Shown here: one piece after another, positions 1 to 9,433 of the stretch | How the letters are laid out: each line of letters opens with the position of its first letter | Position numbering within the stretch: position 1 is the first letter of the stretch | From: Bifidobacteriaceae bacterium | GTDB lineage: Bacteria; Actinomycetota; Actinomycetes; Actinomycetales; Bifidobacteriaceae | Reading direction: 5' to 3' | DNA: 64,000 nucleotides | Assembly: GCA_022650895.1 (NCBI GenBank) | Contig: JALCQC010000004.1 | Coordinates: forward strand, 62,001 to 126,000 | The notes under the pieces: generated by a model | Databases searched by the model: none | What the model was told of the DNA's origin: nothing | What the model saw: only the letters and a program-made list of their open reading frames with translations | Position numbers and translations under genes: made by a program

Positions 1-741
1 GGCGGGAATCTGGCCATTTACGCCGCCGTCAACGCACCAGAATCGGTCAAGAAACTCATCAAGGGCGTCTACAGCGTCGATGGTCCTGGAATAAAGCAGT
101 CCATTCCTGCCGACATGACGCCGGTGATTCACAAGCTGATTCCGGAGTCCAGTGTCGTCGGCCTGCTGTTGGAGCCCGACAAGAATTATTCGGTGGTGGT
201 GAGCGATGCTCGGGGAATACAGCAGCATGACCCCTTCACCTGGAATGTGGAGGATGACCATTTTCTGACGGTGGGAGCCATCAGCGGTTTCTCGCGATTC
301 ACCGAGAATTCCGTGTCGGAGTGGCTCGAGCAGGTTGATGATGAGACGAAACAGGAGTTTCTGAGATCGCTTTTCGCTGTTTTCCACGCCGCGCATTTCA
401 GTCAGGTTCTGGATGTGATCGACGATGTTCCACGTACCCTGCGCATCGTCAACCGTGGTGTGCGGGGAATGGACGAAGCTGAACAGCTCCAATGGCATTC
501 CGTAGTGGACGCGTTTGTCTCCTCCGTGGTGTCCCAGGCCCGTGAGCGGTTGGGGGTTCAGGCCGCCGGTTTGATGGGAAACGTCAAGGACACGCTACAG
601 AGGTCGGGGAGCGCCGTACAGCGATCCGTGAACAACGTTCGGAACTCGGTACCCTCTCTCAATAAGCCATTGCTCTCGTTGTATTGGAGACGAAAAGCCG
701 CCGGCGTGTCTGATTCCGACGACTCCAAAACAGCCCAATAA
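1..741 (+). CDS. DUF2974-family alpha/beta hydrolase-like protein, 5'-truncated
   Basis: The reading frame is open from the first base, so the gene begins outside the window; 246 residues are visible. The visible start GGNLAIYAA matches the end of a GxSxGGN nucleophile elbow of alpha/beta hydrolases, and the whole resembles the DUF2974 (Mbeg1-like) family. The catalytic serine would lie just upstream of base 1. The substrate is unknown. The C-terminal 60 residues are hydrophilic and look like a family-variable tail. The stop codon lies inside the first unit of a tandem repeat. Family assignment rests on the elbow and general resemblance only. Confidence 0.75.
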   Translation, partial: GGNLAIYAAVNAPESVKKLIKGVYSVDGPGIKQSIPADMTPVIHKLIPESSVVGLLLEPDKNYSVVVSDARGIQQHDPFTWNVEDDHFLTVGAISGFSRFTENSVSEWLEQVDDETKQEFLRSLFAVFHAAHFSQVLDVIDDVPRTLRIVNRGVRGMDEAEQLQWHSVVDAFVSSVVSQARERLGVQAAGLMGNVKDTLQRSGSAVQRSVNNVRNSVPSLNKPLLSLYWRRKAAGVSDSDDSKTAQ

Positions 742-790
742 CAGCTCCAAAACAGCCCAATATCAGTCCAAAAACATCCCAGTAATTGAG
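723..790. repeat. Three tandem 22-bp units across a stop codon
   Basis: Units start at 723, 745 and about 767. The first two differ at one base and the third is degenerate. Each has the core TCCAAAACAGCCCA or a close variant. The first unit contains the TAA stop of the upstream gene. No function is apparent. Confidence 0.8.
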
Positions 791-851
791 GCGTGTCGCC
801 TCCAATGGTGAGGACTTACAGAAAACTTGTGACGACACCTCGACGATGTCA

Positions 852-872
852 GATAACCCCCATATTGTTATC
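852..872. promoter_or_regulatory. Inverted repeat GATAAC-N9-GTTATC before acyltransferase gene
   Basis: A 6-bp inverted repeat with a 9-nt spacer lies 34 nt before the preferred GTG start at 907. A TTGTGA at about 829 lies 17-19 nt upstream of AGATAA, so the repeat could overlap a -10 region and act as an operator. This is a positional inference with no known regulator. Confidence 0.3.
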
Positions 873-906
873 ACAGCGGACGCCGGTACGAGCGAGGAGA
901 GAGCTG

Positions 907-2745
907 GTGCGACACTTAAGGGGAATCGATGGTCTCAAGGGCCTGTCCATCCTTGCCATACTCGGTTATCACCTCTTCGGCCATTGGGTGCCGGGAGGCT
1001 TCATCGGCATCGAGGTCTTCTTTGTCATCTCCGGCTTCCTCGCCGCCAGGGGATTGCTGCTTCGGCTCAACTCAACGGGGTCCCTTCACCTTGGCATCTA
1101 CTACCTCAAGCGTCTTCGCCGAGTGGTGCCGGCAGCTTGGTTCATGGCGGCTTTCATTGTTGCGTTGGCATGGGCGGTGCAGGCCGGTGATGCCCTCGTC
1201 GGCATCCGCAATCAGCTTCTCTCCGTGGGAACCTTCACCTACAACTGGCGTGACATCGTCGCCGGTGTTGATTACTTCGCCGCAACTGGGCCCGAGCTAT
1301 TCAAACACCTGTGGTTCATTTCCCTGCTGGTGCAGTTCTACGCAGTCGTTCCTCTCATCGTGTGGTTCTTCTGGAAATTCTGGAAACCACAGCGTGCGGC
1401 AGCTGGAATTCTGATTCTCACCTTTGCCTCGGCGCTCGCCATGGGACTCCTCTTCGTACCGGGAACCGACCCCACACGCGTCTATTTCGGCACCGACACG
1501 CACTGCTTCGGACTGTTGGTGGGCGTCGCCCTCGCCTTCATGGTGGACGGATACACCGGTAGTGAGGGTGCTCGCGGTAAGGACTCCGAAGACTTCTCAA
1601 TGCACCGTCTTCGCTACACGCTCGCTCCGCTGTTGGGTAGCGCTGCACTCGTGGGAATCGTCTATCTCATGGTGAGTGTGGTTCGCCAGGATTCCTCCGC
1701 TTTCCGTGGAGGCCTGCTGCTCGTTGCGTTGCTCACTGCAATGACCATTGTCGGCAGCATCACCCCATGGTCATGGCTCGGCACGGTGCTGGAGCTGAAG
1801 CCGCTGGTGGTTCTGGGGAAGTATTCGTATGGAATCTATCTGTGGCATTGGCCGCTGTGGACGCTCGTCCTTTTCCTTGTGCCCCAGTGGCGTTCGGAAA
1901 CCATTCCGTATGCGAGCCTTGTGGCGCTCGTCCTGACTGCGCTGATGACGTGGGTCTCCTATATCTGCATCGAGAGGCCGATAGGGCGCCAGGGTGTCCT
2001 GCGCACGGTGGTTCCTCCAGCGGATAAAACAAGGAGTGAGTGGATCGTCTGGTTCGTCTCGATCCTGCTGGTCCTTTTCTCGGTGACCGGATGCGCGCTC
2101 GGCATTCACTCCGCTCCGGAGGCCACTGAAACCCAGCTGCTGCTGCAGAAGAATCAGATGTGGCATGACGGTCGGCAGAAGAAGCAGCCACGGCCTGCGC
2201 GGTTGGCGACGGATGCCATCAAGGAGGCACCGCCACAGCCGGTTCGCCAGATGCCGACGGGTCAGCGCATGATCGCCGTCGGTGATTCCGTGATGCTTGC
2301 CGCTCAGCCAGCCTTGGAGAAGCAGTTCTCGGGCATCAGTGTGGACGCTGCTGTCTCGCGCTCCATGTCCGCCGGCATCGACATCGTGAGGCACCTGCAG
2401 GCAGAGCGGCAGCTGCGTGAATATGTCGTGGTGAGTCTCGGAACGAATTCCATGGTGACGACTGCGCAGCTTGATCAATTGACGCATTCCGTGGGGCCGG
2501 GACGTGTTGTGGTCCTTGTGAACGCGCACGGACAAAGGTCGTGGATTCCTCCCACCAACACCGTCTTGAGAGAATACGCGCAGGCGCATTCCGATGATGT
2601 GGTTTTGGCGGATTGGGATGCCGCGGCCTCGGCGCATGAGTCAGATCTGTATTCCGATGGCATTCATCCGCGCCCGGGTGAGGGGGAGCAGCTCTATGTC
2701 TCCACGGTGAAGGACGCCATTGCCCGGTGGGCGAAAAACCACTAA
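907..2745 (+). CDS. OatA-like membrane acyltransferase with SGNH domain
   Basis: This predicted integral membrane O-acyltransferase has an N-terminal acyltransferase-3 domain (about residues 1-370, roughly ten membrane segments) and a C-terminal SGNH hydrolase-like domain. The N-terminus begins directly with RGIDGLKGLSILAILGYH, including the conserved His. The SGNH motifs are AVGDSVML (about 457-464), SLGTNS and a terminal DGIHPRPGE with the Asp-x-x-His pair. In OatA-type enzymes this pair of domains O-acetylates peptidoglycan or another wall glycan; the substrate here is inferred. I prefer GTG 907, preceded by GAGGAGAG, over the longer frame from GTG 793, whose 38 extra residues are not family-like and cover the putative promoter. 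Confidence 0.85.
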   Translation: MRHLRGIDGLKGLSILAILGYHLFGHWVPGGFIGIEVFFVISGFLAARGLLLRLNSTGSLHLGIYYLKRLRRVVPAAWFMAAFIVALAWAVQAGDALVGIRNQLLSVGTFTYNWRDIVAGVDYFAATGPELFKHLWFISLLVQFYAVVPLIVWFFWKFWKPQRAAAGILILTFASALAMGLLFVPGTDPTRVYFGTDTHCFGLLVGVALAFMVDGYTGSEGARGKDSEDFSMHRLRYTLAPLLGSAALVGIVYLMVSVVRQDSSAFRGGLLLVALLTAMTIVGSITPWSWLGTVLELKPLVVLGKYSYGIYLWHWPLWTLVLFLVPQWRSETIPYASLVALVLTALMTWVSYICIERPIGRQGVLRTVVPPADKTRSEWIVWFVSILLVLFSVTGCALGIHSAPEATETQLLLQKNQMWHDGRQKKQPRPARLATDAIKEAPPQPVRQMPTGQRMIAVGDSVMLAAQPALEKQFSGISVDAAVSRSMSAGIDIVRHLQAERQLREYVVVSLGTNSMVTTAQLDQLTHSVGPGRVVVLVNAHGQRSWIPPTNTVLREYAQAHSDDVVLADWDAAASAHESDLYSDGIHPRPGEGEQLYVSTVKDAIARWAKNH

Positions 2746-2784
2746 GCACTTCACCTGCGGCTTCGGGTGAACTAGCGTGGAGTG

Positions 2785-2867
2785 AGGAGTTTCGTTCGAT
2801 TCGTTTTATTCGGTCGTTCGGCATGTTCGTTTTATTCGATCGACTCGTTTGACTCGTTCGGAAGCAT
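2785..2867. repeat. Degenerate TTCGTT/ACTCGTT simple repeat
   Basis: The spacer after the acyltransferase gene is built of variants of TTCGTT, TTTTATTCG and GACTCGTT. The segment CGTTTTATTCG occurs twice. It looks like slippage-generated sequence and I see no protein or hairpin in it. Confidence 0.6.
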
Positions 2868-2888
2868 GACGCGATCGTAAGGAGAGAC

Positions 2889-3332
2889 ATGGATACCACC
2901 AGCCAGAATGCCCAACCCACTATCCACGATGCCCGTGCTGCTGGTGGTGCAAGCACTGCCCATAACTCTGCCCATCGAATCATGACCGAACGCATCTACG
3001 GAAGTGACGCCGACTCCCAGTCTTTCCGGATTCTGGTGGATCGGCTTTGGCCTCGTGGCGTCTCCAAGGTAAAGGCAGCATTAGATCTATGGGAAAAGGA
3101 AGTTGCTCCCTCTTCAGATCTGCGCACCTGGTTTGCCCACGATCCTGAGAAATTTTCCGAATTCAGTAGGCGTTACCGGGAAGAACTGGATACCAACCCG
3201 GCTGTGGAGGATTTCGTCGCCACGGTGCGTGCCGAACTTGCCCACACCGATGTCGTGTTGCTGTATGGTGCCAAGGATTCCGAACACAACCAGGCCGTCG
3301 TGCTGAAGGATTACCTGCAGCAGAAACTCTGA
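2889..3332 (+). CDS. DUF488 domain protein
   Basis: A 147-residue protein whose residues about 40-147 match the DUF488 family: RIYGS near the start, VDRLWPRGVSK, WFAHDPEKF and a final YGAKDSEHNQA. The family's function is not established. The first 35-40 residues are an Ala/Asn/Thr-rich extension with no family match. The ATG at 2889 is preceded by AAGGAGAGAC. An internal ATG at 2982 (MTERIYG) would give the typical family length, but its ribosome binding site is poor, so the longer form is preferred. Confidence 0.8.
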   Translation: MDTTSQNAQPTIHDARAAGGASTAHNSAHRIMTERIYGSDADSQSFRILVDRLWPRGVSKVKAALDLWEKEVAPSSDLRTWFAHDPEKFSEFSRRYREELDTNPAVEDFVATVRAELAHTDVVLLYGAKDSEHNQAVVLKDYLQQKL

Positions 3333-3370
3333 GCCAGCGACGTACGAACTGCGACACTTTCACTCCGCTG

Positions 3371-3397
3371 ACTTTCGAACTAGAACTTTCGAACTAG
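3371..3397. repeat. Tandem 13-bp repeat ACTTTCGAACTAG
   Basis: Two identical 13-bp copies at 3371 and 3385 (period 14) lie in the spacer between convergent genes. On the minus strand the series continues into the downstream gene's end: GCTAG recurs 20 nt away at that gene's TAG stop. Confidence 0.75.
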
Positions 3398-3413
3398 CAC
3401 CGAGCTGTATTAC

Positions 3414-4364
3414 CTAGCGCCGAACCACATTGCGGAGGGGTTGACCGGCACAATAGGCGGCGAGGTTGCTGGCACAGATGTGTGCGACGGCATCCAGAAC
3501 ATCGGGAAGGTGGTAGCCTCCCGCAACGTGTGGAGTGATGAGAACGTTCGGCATCTTCCACAACGGGCTGTCTGCGGGCAGCGGTTCGGGTTCGGTCACG
3601 TCGAGGCCTGCGCCTGCGAGCTTTCCCGATTCCAAGGCCTGGTAGAGCGCCTCCGGATCGACGACCGTTCCGCGCCCTCCGTTGAGAAGATATGCGCCGT
3701 CATGCAGGCGGTCAAGGAAATCAGCGTTGACCAGATGACGTGTCTGCGCACCTCCGGGCAGGAACGAGACGACGATGTCCATCTGTGGAAGCACGGTGGC
3801 AAGACCGCTGTTGTTGATCACCTTTTCAACGCCGCGCGGCGGTTCGCCCACGTGGCGTCTCATGCCGGTGACATGAGCACCGAGAGCTGACGCCATCTCG
3901 GCATAGCGACGCCCGATGTCACCCAGCCCCAGCACGAGAACGTGGGCATCCTTGAGGGAGGTGACGACGCCTTCATCATGCCAAGTGCGCGCCTTCTGAT
4001 TGTCACGGTAGAGGGGAAGCTTCTTGATCAACGACAATGTCATGGCGAAAACGTGCTCCGAAACGGCATGGCCGTAAGCGCCGACCGAATTGGTGAGGAG
4101 AACATCTTCCGGCAGTACCCCGGGTGCGCTGTAGCTGTCGGCGCCTGCGGAGGCGAGCTGCACCCACCGAAGGTGCGTGGCCTTCACAAGCTGTTGTGGC
4201 GGGAGGTTTCCCATCACAATATCGGCCTGGGCGATATCACCATCATCGGCGGTATCCGTTCCCGAGAACACGAAGGTTGAGGTAGGGGAGGCGTTTCTGA
4301 TTGTCTCCTGCTGGTCCTGGGTAAAGGGGATTGCAACGATGACGGTGCGTTCTGCTTCTGACAT
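3414..4364 (-). CDS. D-2-hydroxyacid dehydrogenase (NAD-binding)
   Basis: A 316-residue member of the D-isomer-specific 2-hydroxyacid dehydrogenase family, presumably cytosolic. The Rossmann fingerprint LGLGDIGRR is near residue 146. The catalytic Arg is in LNGGRGTVVD, the Glu in DVTEPEPLP and the His in ITPHVAGG, so the Arg-Glu-His triad is complete. Length fits the family (310-330). The substrate cannot be told from sequence; phosphoglycerate dehydrogenase is unlikely because no ACT domain follows. It is a single gene, convergent with the DUF488 gene and separated from pbuX by a terminator. Confidence 0.88.
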   Translation of the reverse strand: MSEAERTVIVAIPFTQDQQETIRNASPTSTFVFSGTDTADDGDIAQADIVMGNLPPQQLVKATHLRWVQLASAGADSYSAPGVLPEDVLLTNSVGAYGHAVSEHVFAMTLSLIKKLPLYRDNQKARTWHDEGVVTSLKDAHVLVLGLGDIGRRYAEMASALGAHVTGMRRHVGEPPRGVEKVINNSGLATVLPQMDIVVSFLPGGAQTRHLVNADFLDRLHDGAYLLNGGRGTVVDPEALYQALESGKLAGAGLDVTEPEPLPADSPLWKMPNVLITPHVAGGYHLPDVLDAVAHICASNLAAYCAGQPLRNVVRR

Positions 4365-4404
4365 ACTTCCAATCTAACGCATGAACATATGAACGCACGA
4401 GTGT

Positions 4405-4450
4405 ACGAAAAAGCTCCCGGCAACCATGACGGCTGCGGGAGCTTTTTCGT
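4405..4450 (-). terminator. Terminator after pbuX
   Basis: A 15-bp perfect stem (4405-4419 with 4436-4450, sequence ACGAAAAAGCTCCCG) encloses a 16-nt loop. The A/T tracts inside the stem supply a U-run in either direction. It sits 22 nt past the pbuX stop, between two minus-strand genes. Confidence 0.88.
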
Positions 4451-4471
4451 GTAATCAGTGAAGCGAACGGT

Positions 4472-5908
4472 TTAGCGAGTTCCCTCCGCTGCAACCGTTT
4501 CGTCCGGCGTCTCGTCGGAGGCGTCGGTGGAGATGAGGAAGTGGTCCTCGCCGGGGAGCACGAGGTTGAGGATCACCGCCACGATGAAGCTCATGGCAAT
4601 GCAGTTGTGAGCGAAGATGGACTGGAACAGCTGCGGGAACGACATGAAGATGTCGGAGACCTGAGTGAAGCCGATTCCCACCGTCAGCGAGATGGCGGCG
4701 ATGGTGATGTTGCGCTGGGAGAAGCCGGCGTCGGCGATCATCTGGAATCCGGAGAGGATGATGTTTCCGAACATCATGATGGTGCAGCCTCCGAGCACGG
4801 CCTCGGGCATCGAGTTGAAGGTGGCCGAGATGGCCGGCACGAAACCTGCCAGGATGAGGATGGCCGCGCCGCTGGCGATGACCTTGCGGTTGACGACCTT
4901 CGTCATGGACACCAGACCGATGTTCTGTGCGAAGGAGGTGAGCGGCAGGCAGCCGAAGAGACCGGAGATGCTGGAGATGACGCCGTCGCCGGTGATGGAT
5001 CCCGCAAGTTCCTTGTCGGTGGGTTTGCGCCCGAGACCCACCTTGGTCAGTGCGGTGGTATCACCGATGACCTCGACGGCGCTGACGAGATACAGCAACG
5101 CCATGGAGACGATGGCTCCGGCGTCGAAGGTGGGCGCGAACGGCATGAACTTCGGAATGGAAAGAATCTGAAGATTCTGGAATCCGGAGAAATCCACCTT
5201 GCCCATGAACAGTGCGACGACATAGCCGACCACCAAGCCGAACAGCACCGAAAGCTGCTTGGCGGATCCCTTCATGAGAAGTTGGAAGGCAAGGCAGGCC
5301 ACCAGGGAGACGAGTCCGAGCACCATGTTCTGCCAGGAACCGAAGTCTTCGGCGTTGGAACCTCCTCCAAAGGAGGTGGCGCCCACGGACAGGAGGGAGA
5401 AGCCGATGGAGGTGACGACGATGGCCGCTACGATGGGCGGCACGAAACGGCGCCAGTACTTGGCAGTCAGGCCGAGGATTCCCTCGAAAATGCCTCCGAC
5501 GATCACGGCGCCGATGACCACGTGATAGCCCTGCGAGGCGATGATGGCGACGGTGGCGGTGACGTAGGTGAAGCTGATGCCCGTGACGATGGGGAGTCCT
5601 GCTCCGACGCGCCAGATGGGGAAAAGCTGGATGAGAGTGCCGAGACCGGCTACGAGAAGTGCGTTTTGAATGAGTGCTGCGGACTGGGTGGCGTCCATGT
5701 GGGCGGCGGCCGCAATGATGAAGATGGGGGCAAGATTCGCCACGAACATGGCGAGAACATGCTGGAAGCCGTAGGGGATGCCCTTCCAGAAGGAGATTTT
5801 GCCGTTGAGTTGGGTCAGTGGATTACCGGTATGGTGCTCGGGCGAGATTCCCGCTGTCGTGCCGTCGGTTCCTTGTGAGGATTGCTGTGCATCAGCGGGG
5901 GATTTCAC
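4472..5908 (-). CDS. pbuX: Xanthine permease, NCS2 family
   Basis: A 478-residue nucleobase:cation symporter-2 protein with about 12-14 membrane segments. The family signature [16 protein letters not shown] is near residue 330; the QNxG form is typical of xanthine/urate carriers and differs from the ENIG form in the uraA product later in this window. Its GTG start overlaps the xpt stop (GTGA), so translation is probably coupled. The pairing with xanthine phosphoribosyltransferase supports xanthine as substrate: import followed by trapping as XMP. The charged tails lie outside the membrane core. Confidence 0.9.
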   Translation of the reverse strand: MKSPADAQQSSQGTDGTTAGISPEHHTGNPLTQLNGKISFWKGIPYGFQHVLAMFVANLAPIFIIAAAAHMDATQSAALIQNALLVAGLGTLIQLFPIWRVGAGLPIVTGISFTYVTATVAIIASQGYHVVIGAVIVGGIFEGILGLTAKYWRRFVPPIVAAIVVTSIGFSLLSVGATSFGGGSNAEDFGSWQNMVLGLVSLVACLAFQLLMKGSAKQLSVLFGLVVGYVVALFMGKVDFSGFQNLQILSIPKFMPFAPTFDAGAIVSMALLYLVSAVEVIGDTTALTKVGLGRKPTDKELAGSITGDGVISSISGLFGCLPLTSFAQNIGLVSMTKVVNRKVIASGAAILILAGFVPAISATFNSMPEAVLGGCTIMMFGNIILSGFQMIADAGFSQRNITIAAISLTVGIGFTQVSDIFMSFPQLFQSIFAHNCIAMSFIVAVILNLVLPGEDHFLISTDASDETPDETVAAEGTR

Positions 5909-6483
5909 GCGAATTCGACCTTTCCGGTTTCGGGATCCATGGACTTCACGATTGCAAGGGACTGCAGGTCGTAGCCGGCTTCACGCAGCTTGTTGCCGCC
6001 ATCCTGGAAGCCCTTTTCGATGGCGATGCCGATGCCCTCGATAATGACTCCCGCCTGTTCGCAGATCTCGATGAGACCCTGCATCGCCTTGCCGTTCGCC
6101 ATGAAGTCGTCGATGAGCAGGACATGCTCTCCACGGTTAAGGAAGCGCTTGCCAACAATCACGTCGAAGGTCTTCTGTTTGGTGAAGGAATAGATTTTGG
6201 TGCTGTACTGAGCGCCGTCGAGGTTGATGGACTGGGCCTTCTTGGCGAAGACGACCGGGACGTTGTTGAAATGCTGCGCGGCGACGCAGGCGATGCCGAT
6301 TCCCGACGCCTCGATGGTGAGGATCTTGTCTACTTGCTTACCGGCGAAAAGGCGAGCCCATTGCGCACCCATATGGTCGAAGAGTGTGATGTCACACTGG
6401 TGATTGAGAAATGAGTCAACTTTGAGAACGCCACCTGCTTTGACGGTTCCGTCTTTGGCAATTCGTTCTTCAAGCTCTTTCAT
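5905..6483 (-). CDS. xpt: Xanthine phosphoribosyltransferase
   Basis: Converts xanthine and PRPP to XMP in purine salvage. The 192-residue length matches Xpt. MKELEERI at the start and the PRPP-binding loop [13 protein letters not shown] (about 125-137) are diagnostic. The frame stays open upstream to 6699, but ATG 6483 is the family start and has GAAAGG about 12 nt upstream; the extension is leader sequence. First gene of a two-gene operon with pbuX, divergent from the pcrA helicase gene. A GC-rich hairpin with a short T-run precedes it and may attenuate transcription. Confidence 0.92.
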   Translation of the reverse strand: MKELEERIAKDGTVKAGGVLKVDSFLNHQCDITLFDHMGAQWARLFAGKQVDKILTIEASGIGIACVAAQHFNNVPVVFAKKAQSINLDGAQYSTKIYSFTKQKTFDVIVGKRFLNRGEHVLLIDDFMANGKAMQGLIEICEQAGVIIEGIGIAIEKGFQDGGNKLREAGYDLQSLAIVKSMDPETGKVEFA

Positions 6484-6560
6484 GCCTGATTTGACCTTTC
6501 GTTTGCGCTTGAGACCTTGACTGAAAGGCTTCCAGCGGCACATTTTGAGGGTAATGACGA

Positions 6561-6579
6561 AAACGGGCTCAAAGGCCCG
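6561..6579 (-). promoter_or_regulatory. Possible attenuator hairpin before xpt
   Basis: On the minus strand CGGGC-CTTTGA-GCCCG is followed by TTTTCG, a short terminator-like stem about 80 nt before the xpt start. There is no upstream minus-strand gene for it to terminate, so it is either an attenuator in the xpt leader or a 5'-end stem. I could not recognise a known purine-sensing aptamer. Confidence 0.4.
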
Positions 6580-6740
6580 CTTCATTATGATTGTTAGCAT
6601 ACCAAGGGAGCCGCCCGCAGCAGGGGACTGTGTTTCAGCCCGTGTTGCGCACAACTTCTCCCCCCACGTGCGCCGAGGTGGTGAGGCTGTGCTAAACATG
6701 GTGGGCGTACTTTCGTACTTCTGTCATGAGGGGAGTCTCG

Positions 6741-9380
6741 GTGTTCGAACAGCCCGATATCATTCAACGTTCCGCTGACGAGTTGATTGGAGACCTCAAT
6801 CCACAACAGGCCGAGGCGGTGGCATATCAAGGTCCTGCGCTCCTTATCGCAGCAGGCGCGGGCTCCGGGAAAACGCGTGTGCTCACCCGCCGCATCGCCT
6901 GGATCCTCAGCCAATTCCATGCGTGGCCCAGCCAGATCCTTGCCATCACCTTTACCAATAAAGCGGCCGCCGAGATGCGCACCCGTCTTGAGTCGCTCAT
7001 CGGCCCGGTTGCTCAGCGGATGTGGGTTTCCACCTTCCACTCCGCCTGTGTGCGCATCCTGCGGCGTGACGGAAAATCTATCGGTCTGAGTTCCGGGTTC
7101 TCCATCTACGACCAACAGGACTGCGAACGCCTCGTCAAGCTCATCGCCGCGAGTCTCAACATCGACACCAAGCGGTATACGCCGCGCTCGATTCTGGCCA
7201 AGATCTCCGATTACAAGAACAACCTCGAAACGTGGCAAGAGCGTCTCAAACAGTATGCTCCCGATTTCAGGCCCGGCATTGTGGGCCAGCAGACGGGCCG
7301 TATCACCGATGTGGAGGAGCTGTACGCCAAGGTGTATGCCGAGTACCAGCATCGCCTCGAAGCGGCCAACGCCGTCGATTTCGACGATCTCATCGGCCGG
7401 ACCGTCGAACTGCTGCGGAGCGATCCCATGGTCGCCGGCTACTATCGCAAGAAATTCCGCTACATCCTGGTGGATGAGTATCAGGACACCAACTATGCCC
7501 AGTATGTCCTCATCCGGGAACTCGCCGGCATGGATTCCGCCGGTTCAGCCCAAGATGGCCAGGGTTCTCAAAGCTCTCAGGGGGAGTCCTCTCCGAAGGT
7601 GGTTCTCGATGACGATGGTTTCGCCTCCGAGGTCCAGACGGCGTCGTCCGATCATGCATGGGTGACCGTGGTCGGCGATTCCGACCAGTCCATCTATGCG
7701 TTCCGTGGCGCCGACATCCGCAACATCCTCGAGTTCGAGAAGGACTTCCCGGATGCGAAGACCATCCTGTTGGAACAGAACTACCGGTCCACGCAAACCG
7801 TTCTGGACGCCGCCAACGCGGTCATCAGCAAAAACCCCGGACGCAAGCCGAAGAAACTGTGGACGGCACTCGGCAAGGGCGCTCCGATCGTTGGTTACGC
7901 CGCCGACAACGCCCAGGGCGAGGCCCGCTGGGTTTCCGACGAGATAGCGCGTCTGCATGCCGAAGAGGATTTCGCCTACTCCGACATTGCCGTGATGTAC
8001 CGGGCCAACGCCCAGTCGCGCTCCTTGGAAGAGGCACTCGTCAACGCGCACATTCCCTACCAGATCGTGGGTGGCACTCGCTTCTACGAGCGTCGGGAAG
8101 TCAAGGATGCCTTGGCGTATCTGCGCGTCATCGTCAACCCCGCCGACGATGTCAGCCTCCGCCGTATCCTCAACGTCCCCAAGCGGGGACTAGGGGACAA
8201 GGCTGAGGCGGCGGCGGCTGGTTACGCCGAGTTGCACCAGACGAGTTTCTGGGAGGCCATCGCCCACGTGGACGAACTCGGCTTGGCCACCCGCAGCGCG
8301 AATCAGATGAGTGCCTTCCGCGATCTCATTCTCACCATGCGTGAGGCAAACACCGATGAGGCCAAGCCTTCCGAAGTCGTGCGCACCATGCTCTCACAGT
8401 CTGGGTTGGTCACCTCACTGGAAGCCTCCGTGGATCCTCAGGACCAGACGCGGCTTGAGAATCTCGCCCAGCTGGAATCGGTGGCGGCGGAGTACGAGCA
8501 GAACACCCCCGACGCCACTCTTGAAGGCTTCCTCGAGACCTCGGCTCTGGTTGCTGATTCGGATCAGCTTCCGGATGCGGACGCCGACTCGGGGCAGGTG
8601 ACCCTCATGACTCTGCACACCGCGAAGGGTCTGGAATTCCCTGTCGTCTTCCTGACCGGCATGGAGGAGGGAACCTTCCCGCATTCACGGTCTCTGAACG
8701 ACGAGAAGGAGTTGTGCGAGGAACGGCGCCTTGCGTACGTGGGTATCACGCGCGCTCGCAAAAAGCTGTACCTCACCCGTGCGGCGGTGCGGACGCAGTG
8801 GGGGAGAAGCGAAGAGTTGCTCCCGAGCCAATTCCTCGATGAGATTCCCGATGAGCTCATCGAGTGGAAGCGCCGCGAAACCGGCATCGAGCGCATGCGT
8901 TCTCGGTTCGCCAACGGTGATGACGACGAGTTCGGTGGCTTCGTTGACGGCGATGACGATTTTGGCACGCCACTCGGCTCCGGCGGCTACAAGTCCTCGG
9001 GTGGATACGGTTCAGGGACAGGGTCGCGTTCATACGGCTCCTCCGGGTCGCATAGTTCCCACAGTTCGTACGGCTCTCATAGCTCGTACGGCTCGCACTC
9101 GTCCTCCGGTTCTCGTTACTCTTCGTCATCGAAGCGGTCCGGTAGCACGGTGACGGTGAAGCATCGCGCCGCGGCTCCCCACGCTGCCGCGCCCGCCAAG
9201 GGCTCGAAGCTGACGGCGGCAGATTTCAGCGTCGGTGACAAAATCACCCACGATCAGTATGGCTTGGGAACGGTCATGGCCGTTCAGGACAAAGGCGCGA
9301 ATTCGGTCATCACGGTCAACTTCCGTTCGGAGGGCACGAAGCGACTGATGATCAGGCTGTCACCTATCGACAAACTGTGA
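6741..9380 (+). CDS. pcrA: UvrD/PcrA-type superfamily 1 DNA helicase
   Basis: A 3'-5' DNA helicase for repair and replication-transcription conflicts. Walker A is GAGSGKTRVLTRR (about residue 38), followed by VDEYQDTNY (motif II), VGDSDQSIYAFRGAD (III), EQNYRST (IV), TLHTAKGLEFPVVF (V) and AYVGITRARKKLYLT (VI). The C-terminal 50 residues form the Tudor-like module (VGDKITHDQYGLGTV). GTG 6741 is chosen because AGGGGAG precedes it by 5 nt; ATG 6726 has no ribosome binding site. Two oddities: a Ser/Gln/Gly-rich insertion (about 7534-7650) between motif II and the third motif, and a Ser/Tyr/Gly/His-rich linker (8977-9150) before the Tudor module. Confidence 0.93.
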   Translation: MFEQPDIIQRSADELIGDLNPQQAEAVAYQGPALLIAAGAGSGKTRVLTRRIAWILSQFHAWPSQILAITFTNKAAAEMRTRLESLIGPVAQRMWVSTFHSACVRILRRDGKSIGLSSGFSIYDQQDCERLVKLIAASLNIDTKRYTPRSILAKISDYKNNLETWQERLKQYAPDFRPGIVGQQTGRITDVEELYAKVYAEYQHRLEAANAVDFDDLIGRTVELLRSDPMVAGYYRKKFRYILVDEYQDTNYAQYVLIRELAGMDSAGSAQDGQGSQSSQGESSPKVVLDDDGFASEVQTASSDHAWVTVVGDSDQSIYAFRGADIRNILEFEKDFPDAKTILLEQNYRSTQTVLDAANAVISKNPGRKPKKLWTALGKGAPIVGYAADNAQGEARWVSDEIARLHAEEDFAYSDIAVMYRANAQSRSLEEALVNAHIPYQIVGGTRFYERREVKDALAYLRVIVNPADDVSLRRILNVPKRGLGDKAEAAAAGYAELHQTSFWEAIAHVDELGLATRSANQMSAFRDLILTMREANTDEAKPSEVVRTMLSQSGLVTSLEASVDPQDQTRLENLAQLESVAAEYEQNTPDATLEGFLETSALVADSDQLPDADADSGQVTLMTLHTAKGLEFPVVFLTGMEEGTFPHSRSLNDEKELCEERRLAYVGITRARKKLYLTRAAVRTQWGRSEELLPSQFLDEIPDELIEWKRRETGIERMRSRFANGDDDEFGGFVDGDDDFGTPLGSGGYKSSGGYGSGTGSRSYGSSGSHSSHSSYGSHSSYGSHSSSGSRYSSSSKRSGSTVTVKHRAAAPHAAAPAKGSKLTAADFSVGDKITHDQYGLGTVMAVQDKGANSVITVNFRSEGTKRLMIRLSPIDKL

Positions 9381-9433
9381 CACTGATTTGTGGGGAGCCA
9401 GAAGTTGCGGAAAGCTGGGCTTTGTAGAAGTCG

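Noticed and set aside
793-906. 38-residue N-terminal extension of the acyltransferase
   Set aside because: No ribosome binding site at 793, non-family sequence, and it overlaps the inverted repeat and promoter-like elements; GTG 907 has GAGGAGAG.
4541-5878. 445-codon open frame antisense to the xanthine permease gene
   Set aside because: Highly charged His/Asp/Glu/Gly-rich sequence typical of the antisense of a membrane-protein gene; no ribosome binding site and no family.
8977-9150. Frameshift or assembly error in pcrA at the low-complexity linker
   Set aside because: The frame is intact through the linker and continues into a proper Tudor-like C-terminus.
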